Assembly (NCBI RefSeq): GCF_014287875.1
Contig: NZ_JACOPN010000001.1
Coordinates: 186,001 to 250,000, forward strand
DNA length: 64,000 bases
Reading direction: 5' to 3'
Origin: Flintibacter faecis
GTDB lineage: Bacteria; Bacillota; Clostridia; Oscillospirales; Oscillospiraceae
The position numbers and the translations under genes are program-made. Under the pieces are notes generated by a model. That model searched no databases and had not been told where the DNA came from. It saw only the letters and a list, made by a program, of their open reading frames with translations. Shown here piece after piece: positions 54,512 to 62,219 of this stretch (positions within the stretch are counted from its first letter, which is position 1; the number at the start of each line of letters is the position of its first letter).

Positions 54512-55657
54512 ATGGAGGATTTCACAAAGATGAGGACCTGGGCCCAGGTGGACCTGAACGCCCTGGCCCACAACTATCACGCCCTGCGCGCCCTGACCCC
54601 GGCGGGCTGCAAATTCCTGGGGCTGGTCAAGGCCAACGCCTATGGCCACGGGGCCGTGCCCGTGGCCAAAAAGCTGGAAACGCTGGGCTGTGATATGTTG
54701 GCCGTGGCCTGTCTGGCCGAGGCGGCCCAGCTGCGGAACGCAGGGATCACCCTGCCCATCCTCTGCCTTGGGTATACCCCTGCAGAACAGATGGACCTGC
54801 TGCTGAAATACCGGGTCACCCAGACGGTGGGCGACTTGGAGACGGGCCGTGCTCTGTCCCAGGCCGCCCAGCGAGCCGGGGGCGTGCTGGACATCCATGT
54901 AAAGCTGGACACGGGCATGGGCCGCATCGGCTTTTTATGGCAGCTGGACGGGGACAACACCGCCGTGGCCGACCATATTTCCGCCCTGTGCGCCCTGCCC
55001 GGTCTGCGTGCGGGGGGCATGTTCACTCACTTCTCCGATGCCGACGGCAGCGAGGCCTATACCGAGGAGCAGCTCCACCGCTTTCAGGATGCCCGCACTA
55101 CCCTGGCCCAGCGCGGCGTGACCTTCCCCCTGTACCACTGCGGGGCCAGCGCCGCCACCCTGCGCTATGCCTGCACCCACATGGACATGGTCCGCCCGGG
55201 CATCGCCCTGTACGGCTACTCCCCCGCCCCGGACATGCCCCTGCCCCACGGGCTGGAGCTGCGCCCGGTGATGACGGTGAAGAGCCGGGTGTACGTGGTG
55301 CGGGAGCTGCCCGCCGGGTCCTGCGTCAGCTATGGCCGCACCGCCACTCTGGCCCGGGATTCCCGCCTGGCGGTGGTGCCCATCGGCTATGGAGACGGCT
55401 TTCCCCGGCTGCTGTCCAACCACATGGAGCTGATCGTCCACGGCGTCCCCTGCCCCATCGTGGGCCGCATCTGCATGGACATGTGCATGATCGATGTCAC
55501 CGATGTGCCCGATGTAAAAACCGGGGACGAGGTGCTGGTCTATGGTCCCGGCCAGACAGAGCGGGCAGCCCAGGCCATCGGCACCATCGTGTACGAGCTG
55601 CTGTGCGACCTGACCGACCGGGTCCCCCGGGTCTATGTGGACGGGCCTGAGACTTAA
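54512..55657 (+). CDS. alr: Alanine racemase
   Basis: 381 residues. PLP lysine Lys40 in VKANAYGHG and the second catalytic base Tyr274 in CVSYGRTA. Makes D-alanine for peptidoglycan. RBS GAGGG before ATG at 54512. Confidence 0.97.
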   Translation: MEDFTKMRTWAQVDLNALAHNYHALRALTPAGCKFLGLVKANAYGHGAVPVAKKLETLGCDMLAVACLAEAAQLRNAGITLPILCLGYTPAEQMDLLLKYRVTQTVGDLETGRALSQAAQRAGGVLDIHVKLDTGMGRIGFLWQLDGDNTAVADHISALCALPGLRAGGMFTHFSDADGSEAYTEEQLHRFQDARTTLAQRGVTFPLYHCGASAATLRYACTHMDMVRPGIALYGYSPAPDMPLPHGLELRPVMTVKSRVYVVRELPAGSCVSYGRTATLARDSRLAVVPIGYGDGFPRLLSNHMELIVHGVPCPIVGRICMDMCMIDVTDVPDVKTGDEVLVYGPGQTERAAQAIGTIVYELLCDLTDRVPRVYVDGPET

Positions 55658-55722
55658 CCGAAAGTATCCATCCCCACCCCTGTGCATAGGATGACGTGAA
55701 GAGACTGCTGCGGAGCGTGTTC

Positions 55723-55779
55723 CGTAGGGGTCGATGTCCTCATCGACCCGGCGGGCCGCTGGGGACAGCGGCCCCTACG
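55723..55779. repeat. Palindromic repeat with two nested hairpins
   Basis: CGTAGGGG (55723-55730) and CCCCTACG (55772-55779) close a cruciform that contains GGTCGATG/CATCGACC and GGGCCGCTG/CAGCGGCCC hairpins. It resembles dispersed intergenic repeats of related genomes; non-coding. Confidence 0.82.
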
Positions 55780-55851
55780 TTCCGGGCATGATGCTCTCTT
55801 CGGAAAAGGGGACGCGGGCAGGTATAATCCCCGCCGCCCCGTGGGAGACTT

Positions 55852-55897
55852 ATAGTGCTGCGTTACATAGGCCCTTCGCCCGGGTAACGCGCACTAT
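55852..55897 (+). promoter_or_regulatory. Leader hairpin upstream of mazF
   Basis: ATAGTGC-t-GCGTTAC (55852-55866) pairs with GTAACGCGCACTAT (55884-55897) apart from one bulge. A TATAAT at 55823-55828 may be the promoter -10, with no good -35. The hairpin lies 25 bases before the mazF start. Confidence 0.5.
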
Positions 55898-55921
55898 CCT
55901 TCCAGCGGAGTGTGAACGCAC

Positions 55922-56287
55922 GTGGACAACAGTGTGAAACGAGGCGACATCTTCTACGCCGATCTCAGCCCGGTGGTGGGCAGCGAGCAGGGGGGCGTGC
56001 GCCCGGTGCTCATCGTGCAGAACGACACCGGCAACCGCCACAGCCCCACCGTCATCGCCGCAGCCATCACCTCCCAGACCGGGAAGGCCCGGCTGCCCAC
56101 CCATATTTCCGTCTCCCCCCTCAGCTGCGGACTGCCCAAGCAGTCCATCATCCTGCTGGAGCAGGTGCGCACCCTGGATAAGCGCCGCCTGCGGGAGAAG
56201 ATGGGGCGGCTGGATGACGGCGTGATGCGCCAGGTGGATGCGGCCATTGCCGTCAGCCTGGGGCTGCACCCGGAGACCATGGTCTGA
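55922..56287 (+). CDS. mazF: MazF/EndoA-type mRNA endoribonuclease toxin
   Basis: 121 residues from a GTG. KRGDIFYADLSPVVGSEQGGVRPVLIVQND and TSQTGKARLPTHI are hallmark EndoA sequences. In Bacillus an antitoxin gene lies between alr and the toxin; none is found in the 264 bases here. Toxin activity would be held in check by leader structure or an antitoxin encoded elsewhere. Confidence 0.95.
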   Translation: MDNSVKRGDIFYADLSPVVGSEQGGVRPVLIVQNDTGNRHSPTVIAAAITSQTGKARLPTHISVSPLSCGLPKQSIILLEQVRTLDKRRLREKMGRLDDGVMRQVDAAIAVSLGLHPETMV

Positions 56288-56373
56288 ACGCCACCCAGCG
56301 GGGAGCCCCTTTGGGCGGCTCCCCTACATAAGAAAACCGGGCCGTGGGCCCGCCCTTGCAAAGGAGTACAGAC

Positions 56374-56901
56374 ATGAAAAAATACAGACGGTTCCTCCCC
56401 GCCGCCCTGGCCCTCACCCTGCTGTGCAGCGGGGCCGCCCTGGCCGCCACCGGGGACAAGAACGACCCCCTGGTCACCCTGAGCTATCTGGAGCAGACCG
56501 CCCTGCCCGGCGTGGTCAGCCAGGTGGAGACCAAGGCCGCCCAGCGGCAGACGGAGCTGGCCAAAACCCTCTCCGACCAGATCGCCGCCTATCAGCAGCA
56601 GTCCGGCACTGCCGGGGGGAATTCCGGCTCCGCCGCCGGTTACACCCTTATCACTCTAACCAGCGGCCAGACCCTTTCCCTGGACGTGGGGTGCGAGGTG
56701 CTGCTGCGGGTGGGCACCGCTACCGTGCGCACCAACGACAGCAGCGCCGCCCTGGTGGACGTGTCCGCCGGGGGTACGGTGAACAACGGCGCCGCCCTGA
56801 CTAAGAACCACCTGTATATGTCCACCATCGCCGGACGCACCCTGACCCCCACCTCCGGCACGGTGAAGCTCCTCATCCGGGGCGGACATAGGATCGGGTA
56901 A
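56374..56901 (+). CDS. Exported protein of unknown function
   Basis: 175 residues from the ATG at 56374 (AAAGGAG upstream). Signal peptide 1-25 (cleavage after ALA), a coiled-coil-like region (LEQTALPGVVSQVETKAAQRQTELAK, about 40-72), a Gly/Ser linker and a beta-rich C-terminal domain. No known family recognised. Confidence 0.8.
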   Translation: MKKYRRFLPAALALTLLCSGAALAATGDKNDPLVTLSYLEQTALPGVVSQVETKAAQRQTELAKTLSDQIAAYQQQSGTAGGNSGSAAGYTLITLTSGQTLSLDVGCEVLLRVGTATVRTNDSSAALVDVSAGGTVNNGAALTKNHLYMSTIAGRTLTPTSGTVKLLIRGGHRIG

Positions 56902-56910
56902 GCGGCCCTC

Positions 56911-57030
56911 TCCGCCCAGTGTGCACACTGGGCACCTCCCCCAAAGTGGGAGGCAAGAGGAAGAACCTTGAAGGTACGGTCTTGGCTCCCCCTTTGGGGG
57001 AGCTGGCACGGCGAAGCCGTGACTGAGAGG
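56911..57030. repeat. Dispersed intergenic repeat
   Basis: Contains CCTCTCCGCCC with AGTGTGCACACT palindrome, CTCCCCCAAAG/CTTTGGGGGAG inverted segments and CACGGCGAAGCCGTGACTGAG, a set of short palindromes typical of non-coding repeats in related genomes. A degenerate related stretch may lie near 48724-48760. Confidence 0.6.
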
Positions 57031-57034
57031 GCAA

Positions 57035-57082
57035 CAAACAAAAATGCTGCACTGTAACCAAACAGTGCAGCATTTTTGTTTG
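57035..57082. terminator. Bidirectional terminator between the exported protein and rhomboid genes
   Basis: A 21-bp perfect stem (arms 57035-57055 and 57062-57082, loop of 6; core TGCTGCACTGT/ACAGTGCAGCA) with A- and T-runs. Confidence 0.93.
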
Positions 57083-57090
57083 CTTATTGC

Positions 57091-57648
57091 TTATTTTCTC
57101 ATGGCAAAGCCCAGAATGGCTCCGCACAGGCCGCCCACGATGTGGGTCAGGTGGGACACATTGTCCTGGACGGTGACGGCATCCAGCCATTCGCCGCCCA
57201 GATAGAACACCGCCACCAGGATCAGCGTCAGCGGGATGGCTCCCCCCCGCATCCCGGACAGGGAGGACAGGAGGATGCACATAAACACGATGCCGCTGGC
57301 CCCCAGCAGGGCCGTACCCGGAAACAGAAAAAACTGCACCAGGCCCGAGGTGAGGGCGGTGATGAACATACAGCCCAGCAGGCGGCCGGAGCCATAGCGT
57401 TCCTCCAGAGGCGGGCCCACCACCAGCAGCAGCATCATGTTTCCCATATAGTGGCTGTAGTTGGCATGGCCCAGCACATGGCCCACCAGCCGGAAATAGG
57501 TCAGCGGGTCTGTGAAAGAGGCACGATAGACACTGAAAAATCTGGTGGTGGTCCAGCCGCCGGTGAGGTTCCCGGCAACCAGAGCCGCCAGGGCCAAAAA
57601 AGCGAAGGTGAGCACCACCGGGGCGTTATACTGCACCCGCAGCCGCAT
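57091..57648 (-). CDS. Rhomboid-family intramembrane serine protease
   Basis: 185 residues, six predicted helices. Catalytic Ser118 in GASG and His169 (HLTHIVGG), with oxyanion-side His66 and Asn70 (HYMGN). It overlaps the serA stop by one base, so it is translationally coupled to serC-serA. Substrates unknown. Confidence 0.88.
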   Translation of the reverse strand: MRLRVQYNAPVVLTFAFLALAALVAGNLTGGWTTTRFFSVYRASFTDPLTYFRLVGHVLGHANYSHYMGNMMLLLVVGPPLEERYGSGRLLGCMFITALTSGLVQFFLFPGTALLGASGIVFMCILLSSLSGMRGGAIPLTLILVAVFYLGGEWLDAVTVQDNVSHLTHIVGGLCGAILGFAMRK

Positions 57649-58820
57649 CAGTGATTCAGCACCCGGACGCGGATGACGCCCTCGATGGCCCGCAGCTCGT
57701 CGGCCACCTGGTCGTTGATGCGGGTGTTCACGTCCACCATGGTATAGGCGTAGTCCTTCTTGGACTTGTTGGTCATATTCTCCACGTTGATGTTGTCGTC
57801 AGACAGGGTGGTCATGATCTTGGTGAGCATGGCGGGCACGTTCTTGTGGATGATGCACACCCGGGCGATGCCGCTCCACTCCTGGGACACGCTGGGCATA
57901 TTCACGGAGTTTGTGATGTTGCCGTTGACCAGATAGTCCCGCAGCTCCTGGGCGGCCATGGCGGCGCAGTTCTCTTCGCTCTCGGGGGTGGAGGCGCCCA
58001 GGTGGGGCAGGGCGATCACGTTCTTGGCGGTGGTGATCTTGTTGTCGGGGAAGTCGGTGACATACTTGGCCACGCGGCCGGAGTTCAGGGCCTCGATCAT
58101 GTCGTCGTCGTTGACCAGGCCGCCCCGGGCCAGATTCAGGACCCGCACCTGGCCCTTCATCTTGGAGATGGCCTCGGCGTTGATAAAGTCCTTGGTATCG
58201 TTGTTGAAGGGCACGTGGATGGTCACATAATCGGCGACTTTATAGAGCTCGTTCACGTCCTTCACCACATGGACGTGGCGGTCCAGCCGCAGAGCGGCGT
58301 CCACAGACAGGAAGGGGTCATAGCCATACACGTCCATGCCCAGCTCCAGGGCCGCATTGCACACCAGCGCGCCGATGGCACCCAGGCCGATGACACCCAG
58401 AGTCTTTTTATACAGCTCCGGGCCCACAAAGGCGGACTTTCCCTTCTCCACCGCGGCGGCCACGTCCACGCCCTCGGTGTTGGCCTGCTCCTGCACCCAC
58501 TTGGCGCCGCCCATGATATCCCGGGAGGCGATGAGCATGGCGGCAACGACCAGCTCCTTCACCGCGTTGGCGTTGGCGCCGGGGGTGTTGAAGACCACGA
58601 TGCCGTTCTCCGAGCAGCGGTCGATGGGGATGTTATTGGTGCCGGCACCGGCGCGGGCGATGGCCCGCAGAGCCTGGGGGAACTCGTAGTCGTGCATGGC
58701 GGCGGAACGGACCAGGATGCCGTCCTCGTTCTCTACATCGTTGCCCACCTGAAAGCGGGTCTGGTCCAGCCGGGCCAGACCGGCGCTGGAGATCTTGTTC
58801 AAAGTCTTAATGCGATACAT
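57648..58820 (-). CDS. serA: D-3-phosphoglycerate dehydrogenase, short form
   Basis: 390 residues from the ATG at 58820. NAD-binding GVIGLGAIGALV, ARAGAGTNNIP and catalytic LPHLGASTPESEENCA; a C-terminal ACT domain (about 318-390) suggests serine feedback. First step of serine synthesis. It lies 89 bases after serC, separated by a hairpin. Confidence 0.95.
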   Translation of the reverse strand: MYRIKTLNKISSAGLARLDQTRFQVGNDVENEDGILVRSAAMHDYEFPQALRAIARAGAGTNNIPIDRCSENGIVVFNTPGANANAVKELVVAAMLIASRDIMGGAKWVQEQANTEGVDVAAAVEKGKSAFVGPELYKKTLGVIGLGAIGALVCNAALELGMDVYGYDPFLSVDAALRLDRHVHVVKDVNELYKVADYVTIHVPFNNDTKDFINAEAISKMKGQVRVLNLARGGLVNDDDMIEALNSGRVAKYVTDFPDNKITTAKNVIALPHLGASTPESEENCAAMAAQELRDYLVNGNITNSVNMPSVSQEWSGIARVCIIHKNVPAMLTKIMTTLSDDNINVENMTNKSKKDYAYTMVDVNTRINDQVADELRAIEGVIRVRVLNH

Positions 58821-58863
58821 ATTGAAAACCTCTTTTAGTCTTGGTAAAATTTGAGTTTTTATA

Positions 58864-58892
58864 ATTCCCGCCCCTGTTTCAGGGGCGGGAAT
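58864..58892 (-). terminator. Hairpin between serC and serA
   Basis: ATTCCCGCCCCTG (58864-58876), TTT, CAGGGGCGGGAAT (58880-58892). On the minus strand it is followed by an A-rich stretch, not a T-run, so it may be a stabilising or partial stop. Confidence 0.65.
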
Positions 58893-58908
58893 GCGGATCG
58901 GTCTCTGT

Positions 58909-59994
58909 TCAGTTCTCTTTGTCAAACTTCTTGATGAAGTCGCACAGCTTCTCCACGCCCTCGATGGGCATGGCGTTATAGATGGAGGCGCGCATGCCGC
59001 CCACCTTCCGGTGGCCCTTCAGGTTGACGAACCCGGCCTGGGTGGCCTCGGCCACGAACTTGGCATCCAGCTCGGCATCGCCGGTGCGGAAGGTCACGTT
59101 CATGCCGGAACGGGAGCCCTTCTGGGCGTGGCACCGGAACAGCTTGGAGCTGTCCAGGGTGTCGTACAGCATGTTGGCCCGCTGCCACTTGCGCTGCTCC
59201 ATGGCCTGGGCCCCGCCCTGGGCCTCCACCCAGTCCAGATTCAGGCCCAGCATATAGATGCACCAGCAGGGCGGGGTGTTATACATGGAGTCCTTGTCGA
59301 TCATGGTCTGATAGTTCATCATCAGCGGGGTATAGGGCAGCTCGTGGCCGGCCAGGTCCTCCCGGATGATGACCACGGTGAGGCCGGCGGGGGCCAGGTT
59401 CTTCTGGGCGCCGGCGAAGATGATGCCGTACTTGGACACATCCACAGGCATGGACAGAATGTCAGAGGACATGTCGCACACCAGGGGCACATCGCCGGTC
59501 TCGGGGACATAGCCCCACTCGGTGCCATAGATGGTGTTGTTGGCGCAGTAATAGAAGTAGCTGGCATCCTTGTCCAGCGTCAGCTGATCCTGGGTGGGAA
59601 TATAGCTGTGATCCTTGTCCTCAGAGGAGGCGGCCAGGTTGATCTGGCCGTACTTTTTGGCCTCCTTATAAGCCAGATTGGAGAAGTTGCCGGTGACGGC
59701 GTAATCCGCCTTCCCGGTCTTTCCGATCAGGTTCAGAGGAACCATGGAGAACTGGCCGGAGGCACCCGTCTGCAAAAACAGGATCTTATAGCCCTCCGGC
59801 ACATCCATCAGTCGGCGCAGCTTAGCCTGGGTCTCCTCAAAAATCTGGACAAATGCCTTAGAGCGGTGACTCATCTCCATCACTGACATACCGGTACCCC
59901 GGTAGTTGGTGATCTCAGACCCGGCGCGCTCCAGTGCGGACACAGGAAGCATGGACGGGCCGGCGGAGAAGTTGTAAACACGCTGGTCGCTCAT
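58909..59994 (-). CDS. serC: Phosphoserine aminotransferase
   Basis: 361 residues. PLP lysine Lys198 (AGAQKNLAPAG) and FSAGPSMLP N-terminus. Converts 3-phosphohydroxypyruvate to phosphoserine. Preceded by a consensus promoter and a leader hairpin; serB is not seen nearby. Confidence 0.96.
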   Translation of the reverse strand: MSDQRVYNFSAGPSMLPVSALERAGSEITNYRGTGMSVMEMSHRSKAFVQIFEETQAKLRRLMDVPEGYKILFLQTGASGQFSMVPLNLIGKTGKADYAVTGNFSNLAYKEAKKYGQINLAASSEDKDHSYIPTQDQLTLDKDASYFYYCANNTIYGTEWGYVPETGDVPLVCDMSSDILSMPVDVSKYGIIFAGAQKNLAPAGLTVVIIREDLAGHELPYTPLMMNYQTMIDKDSMYNTPPCWCIYMLGLNLDWVEAQGGAQAMEQRKWQRANMLYDTLDSSKLFRCHAQKGSRSGMNVTFRTGDAELDAKFVAEATQAGFVNLKGHRKVGGMRASIYNAMPIEGVEKLCDFIKKFDKEN

Positions 59995-60015
59995 TTGGGA
60001 GAACCCCTTTCAACA

Positions 60016-60057
60016 ATAAAAATTGCCCCGTGACCCGCAGGTCCGGGACAATTTTTT
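60016..60057 (-). promoter_or_regulatory. serC leader hairpin at the transcription start
   Basis: On the minus strand AAAAATTGTCCCG, an inner GACC/GGTC stem, and CGGGGCAATTTTTATT: a terminator-shaped hairpin with a T-run starting at about +1 of the serC transcript. Possible attenuator or 5'-end stabiliser. Confidence 0.6.
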
Positions 60058-60086
60058 ATTATAGGGAAGAAAAATGGGGGTGTCAA
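60058..60086 (-). promoter_or_regulatory. Promoter for serC-serA
   Basis: Minus strand TTGACA (plus 60081-60086), 17-base spacer, TATAAT (plus 60058-60063): full consensus. Confidence 0.88.
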
Positions 60087-60176
60087 TACCTCTTTGTGCA
60101 TAGTTTGTCCAAAAATCGTCGCTTTTATGGCCAATCGTGACATCTTCGCAAAAATGCCCGCCGCCGCCTCTCGCCG

Positions 60177-61178
60177 TTATAGCTTCAGCAGACATACGGC
60201 GATACGGAAATAGACTACCAAAGACACCGCGTCGGCGATGGTGGTGATCAGAGGGCTGGCCATCACCGCCGGGTCCAGCCTCATCCGGCTGGCCAGAATG
60301 GGCAGACAGCAGCCCAACAGCTTGGCGCAGGTCACGGTGACGATGAGGGTCAGGCTCACCGCCAGGGCCACGGGGAAGTCCGTGCTGCCCAGCAGGCACA
60401 GCCGGGCCATGTTCACCGCCGCCAGCGTCCCGCCGCACAGCAGGCCCACCTGCAGTTCCTTCCACATCACCCGCAGCCAGTCGCCGCTTTTGATCTCCCC
60501 CAGGGACAGGCCCCGGATCACGGTGACGGAGGACTGGCTGCCGCAGTTTCCGCCGGTGTCCATGAGCATGGGGATAAAGGCCGTCAGCACTACTTGCGCG
60601 GCCAAGGCGTTTTCAAAGTGGGTGATGATGGCCCCGGTAAAGGCCGCCGACAGCATCAGCAGCAGCAGCCAGAAAATGCGGCTGCGGTAAAGGTCCCACA
60701 CCCGGGTGCGGAGATAGGGCCGCTCAGAGGGGGCCATGGCCGCCATGCGCTCCATGTCCTCGGTGGCCTCGGCCTGCATCACGTCCATGGCGTCGTCCGC
60801 CGTCACCGTGCCGACCAGGCGGTCCTGCTCGTCCACCACGGGCAGCTCCACCTGGTCCAGGCGGTCCATCTCCTCCACGGCCCGCTCCTGGTCGTCCTCC
60901 GGGTGCAGCCGGGCGGCGGGCTGGGCCATGAACTGGTCCAGGCGCTTTCCCGTGGGGGCCATGATCAGGTCCCGCACCGTCACCAGGCCCAGCAGGCAGA
61001 AGCGCTCGTCCACCACATAGCAGTTGGCCATGAAGTCCCGGGGCACCCCCACCTGGCGCAGCCGGGCCAGTGCCTCCCCCGCCCGCATCATGGGGGACAG
61101 GGCCAGGGGCTCACGGGACATGATCTCCTCCACCCGCTGGGTGCGGATGGCATTGGTATTCATGCGATTCATCATCAT
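60177..61178 (-). CDS. mgtE: MgtE-type Mg2+ transporter lacking most of the N domain
   Basis: 333 residues from the ATG at 61178 (GGAGG eight bases upstream), against ~450 for full MgtE. Two CBS motifs (about 15-130) and the five-helix transport domain with MDTGGNCGSQ are present; the N-terminal superhelical Mg2+-sensing domain is absent. Regulated by the upstream M-box. A longer reading from 61268 is possible but begins in another feature and has no ribosome site. Confidence 0.93.
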   Translation of the reverse strand: MMMNRMNTNAIRTQRVEEIMSREPLALSPMMRAGEALARLRQVGVPRDFMANCYVVDERFCLLGLVTVRDLIMAPTGKRLDQFMAQPAARLHPEDDQERAVEEMDRLDQVELPVVDEQDRLVGTVTADDAMDVMQAEATEDMERMAAMAPSERPYLRTRVWDLYRSRIFWLLLLMLSAAFTGAIITHFENALAAQVVLTAFIPMLMDTGGNCGSQSSVTVIRGLSLGEIKSGDWLRVMWKELQVGLLCGGTLAAVNMARLCLLGSTDFPVALAVSLTLIVTVTCAKLLGCCLPILASRMRLDPAVMASPLITTIADAVSLVVYFRIAVCLLKL

Positions 61179-61242
61179 ATTCAGTTCCTCCTTGTCATTT
61201 GTCGGCAAACGCCGTCTGTTGACAGGAGGTTCCGGCTTTTTC

Positions 61243-61341
61243 TCAGCCGTCGGTCTGCGCCATTCCACGGGAACGGCGCAGGTATCCTATAGAATCGAAT
61301 GGACGGTCTGGTCTGCCGGGACCTCTACTGCCGCTGTCCAT
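61243..61341 (-). CDS. Possible 32-residue leader peptide between M-box and mgtE
   Basis: Minus strand ATG at 61341 with GAGAGGTG ten bases upstream, ending at TGA (61243-61245), 64 bases before mgtE. Sequence begins MDSGSRGPGRPDRPF, rich in Pro, Arg and Gly. Position between riboswitch and transporter gene recalls regulatory leader peptides such as MgtL of enterobacteria, but there is no homology; translation is unproven. Confidence 0.45.
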   Translation of the reverse strand: MDSGSRGPGRPDRPFDSIGYLRRSRGMAQTDG

Positions 61342-61412
61342 GGATGGTTCACCTCTCTTTTTTGTCTCGGCTCAAGCGCCGGTCTGATTCCGACCCGGTG
61401 TCAAATCGGGCA

Positions 61413-61632
61413 TAAAAAAGTACGCATACCCCTCACGGCGGCATGCGTACTGAAATCAGCTTTGGAAAACACGCTTCTCTGCCACCGTTCGAGCTTTAGC
61501 ATCACAGGGCGGTGAAGTCGCATTAGATTCTGCCTTGTTTTCGACAGGACCTGTTCAAACCAGCGTGGAATGTCTCCATTCCTTTGCGGCAGCGACCCAT
61601 ATCCCTGTGGTAGCCTTACCTACCGGATCATC
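61413..61632 (-). promoter_or_regulatory. M-box (ykoK-type) magnesium riboswitch
   Basis: On the minus strand GGTAGGTAAGGCTACC, ATATGGGTCGCTGCC and GATGCTAAAGCTC match the conserved M-box cores (aptamer about 61477-61630). It is followed by a terminator GTACGCATGCC/GGTATGCGTAC with a T-run (61413-61451). Mg2+ binding would promote termination and switch mgtE off. Confidence 0.93.
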
Positions 61633-61638
61633 GTGTTT

Positions 61639-61667
61639 ATTTTACCCGAAGCCCTGGGCTGTGTCAA
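61639..61667 (-). promoter_or_regulatory. Promoter for the M-box/mgtE transcript
   Basis: Minus strand TTGACA (plus 61662-61667), 17 bases, TAAAAT (plus 61639-61644). The -35 overlaps the stop codon of the upstream DUF3783 gene. Confidence 0.82.
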
Positions 61668-62173
61668 GCCTTTTCTTCCGGCGTTTCCTCGGTCTTGGGC
61701 TCCTCGGGCTTCGTCTCCTCAGTTTTGGGAGCTTCGGCCTCGGCGTTCTCCTCGCCACCGGCCTCTGCGGGGGCCTGGCCGTTCTGCTGGGCCTGGACAG
61801 CTTCCCGCTCCCGGCACAGCTCTTCGTACAGCTGCATAGTGTTCCACTGCAGGTTGTTCATGGTCAGCACGGCCTTCATGGGGATGGGGGGCAGCTTGGC
61901 CAGACGGATGACCTCCAGCACCTGGGCCAGCAGCACCTGGTTCAGGCCGCAGAACACCAGCATCCGCTCGGGCACGGGCTTCACGTCGGAGGCATCCTCC
62001 AGGGGATCGCCCTTGCCGTCGGCCAGCTCGGCCAGGGTCAGGTGATACTTGTCCGGGGTGACGGGACGCATCCGCAGGCGGAGCATGGCGAAGATCTGCC
62101 GCAGCTTGGAGTACTCCGGGCCGGAGCACTCATACATCAAAATGGTTCCAGACTTAAATTTCATATTTTTCAT
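61664..62173 (-). CDS. DUF3783 family protein
   Basis: 169 residues from the ATG at 62173 (AAAGGGA upstream). MLVFCGLNQVLLAQVLEVIR, PPIPMKAVLT and NLQWNTMQLYEEL are the DUF3783 core; the C-terminal ~45 residues are an acidic Glu/Pro/Thr tail. Cytosolic, function unknown. It lies 46 bases after the homocysteine synthase gene and may be cotranscribed. Confidence 0.88.
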   Translation of the reverse strand: MKNMKFKSGTILMYECSGPEYSKLRQIFAMLRLRMRPVTPDKYHLTLAELADGKGDPLEDASDVKPVPERMLVFCGLNQVLLAQVLEVIRLAKLPPIPMKAVLTMNNLQWNTMQLYEELCREREAVQAQQNGQAPAEAGGEENAEAEAPKTEETKPEEPKTEETPEEKA

Positions 62174-62219
62174 GTTTGATTCCCTTTCTTGGGGGCACCG
62201 GCCCCGTTTGCTTTGTTTC

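Noticed and set aside
61178..61268. N-terminal extension of mgtE starting at GTG 61268
   Set aside because: No ribosome site before 61268, while GGAGG precedes the ATG at 61178; the added residues show no similarity to the MgtE N domain.
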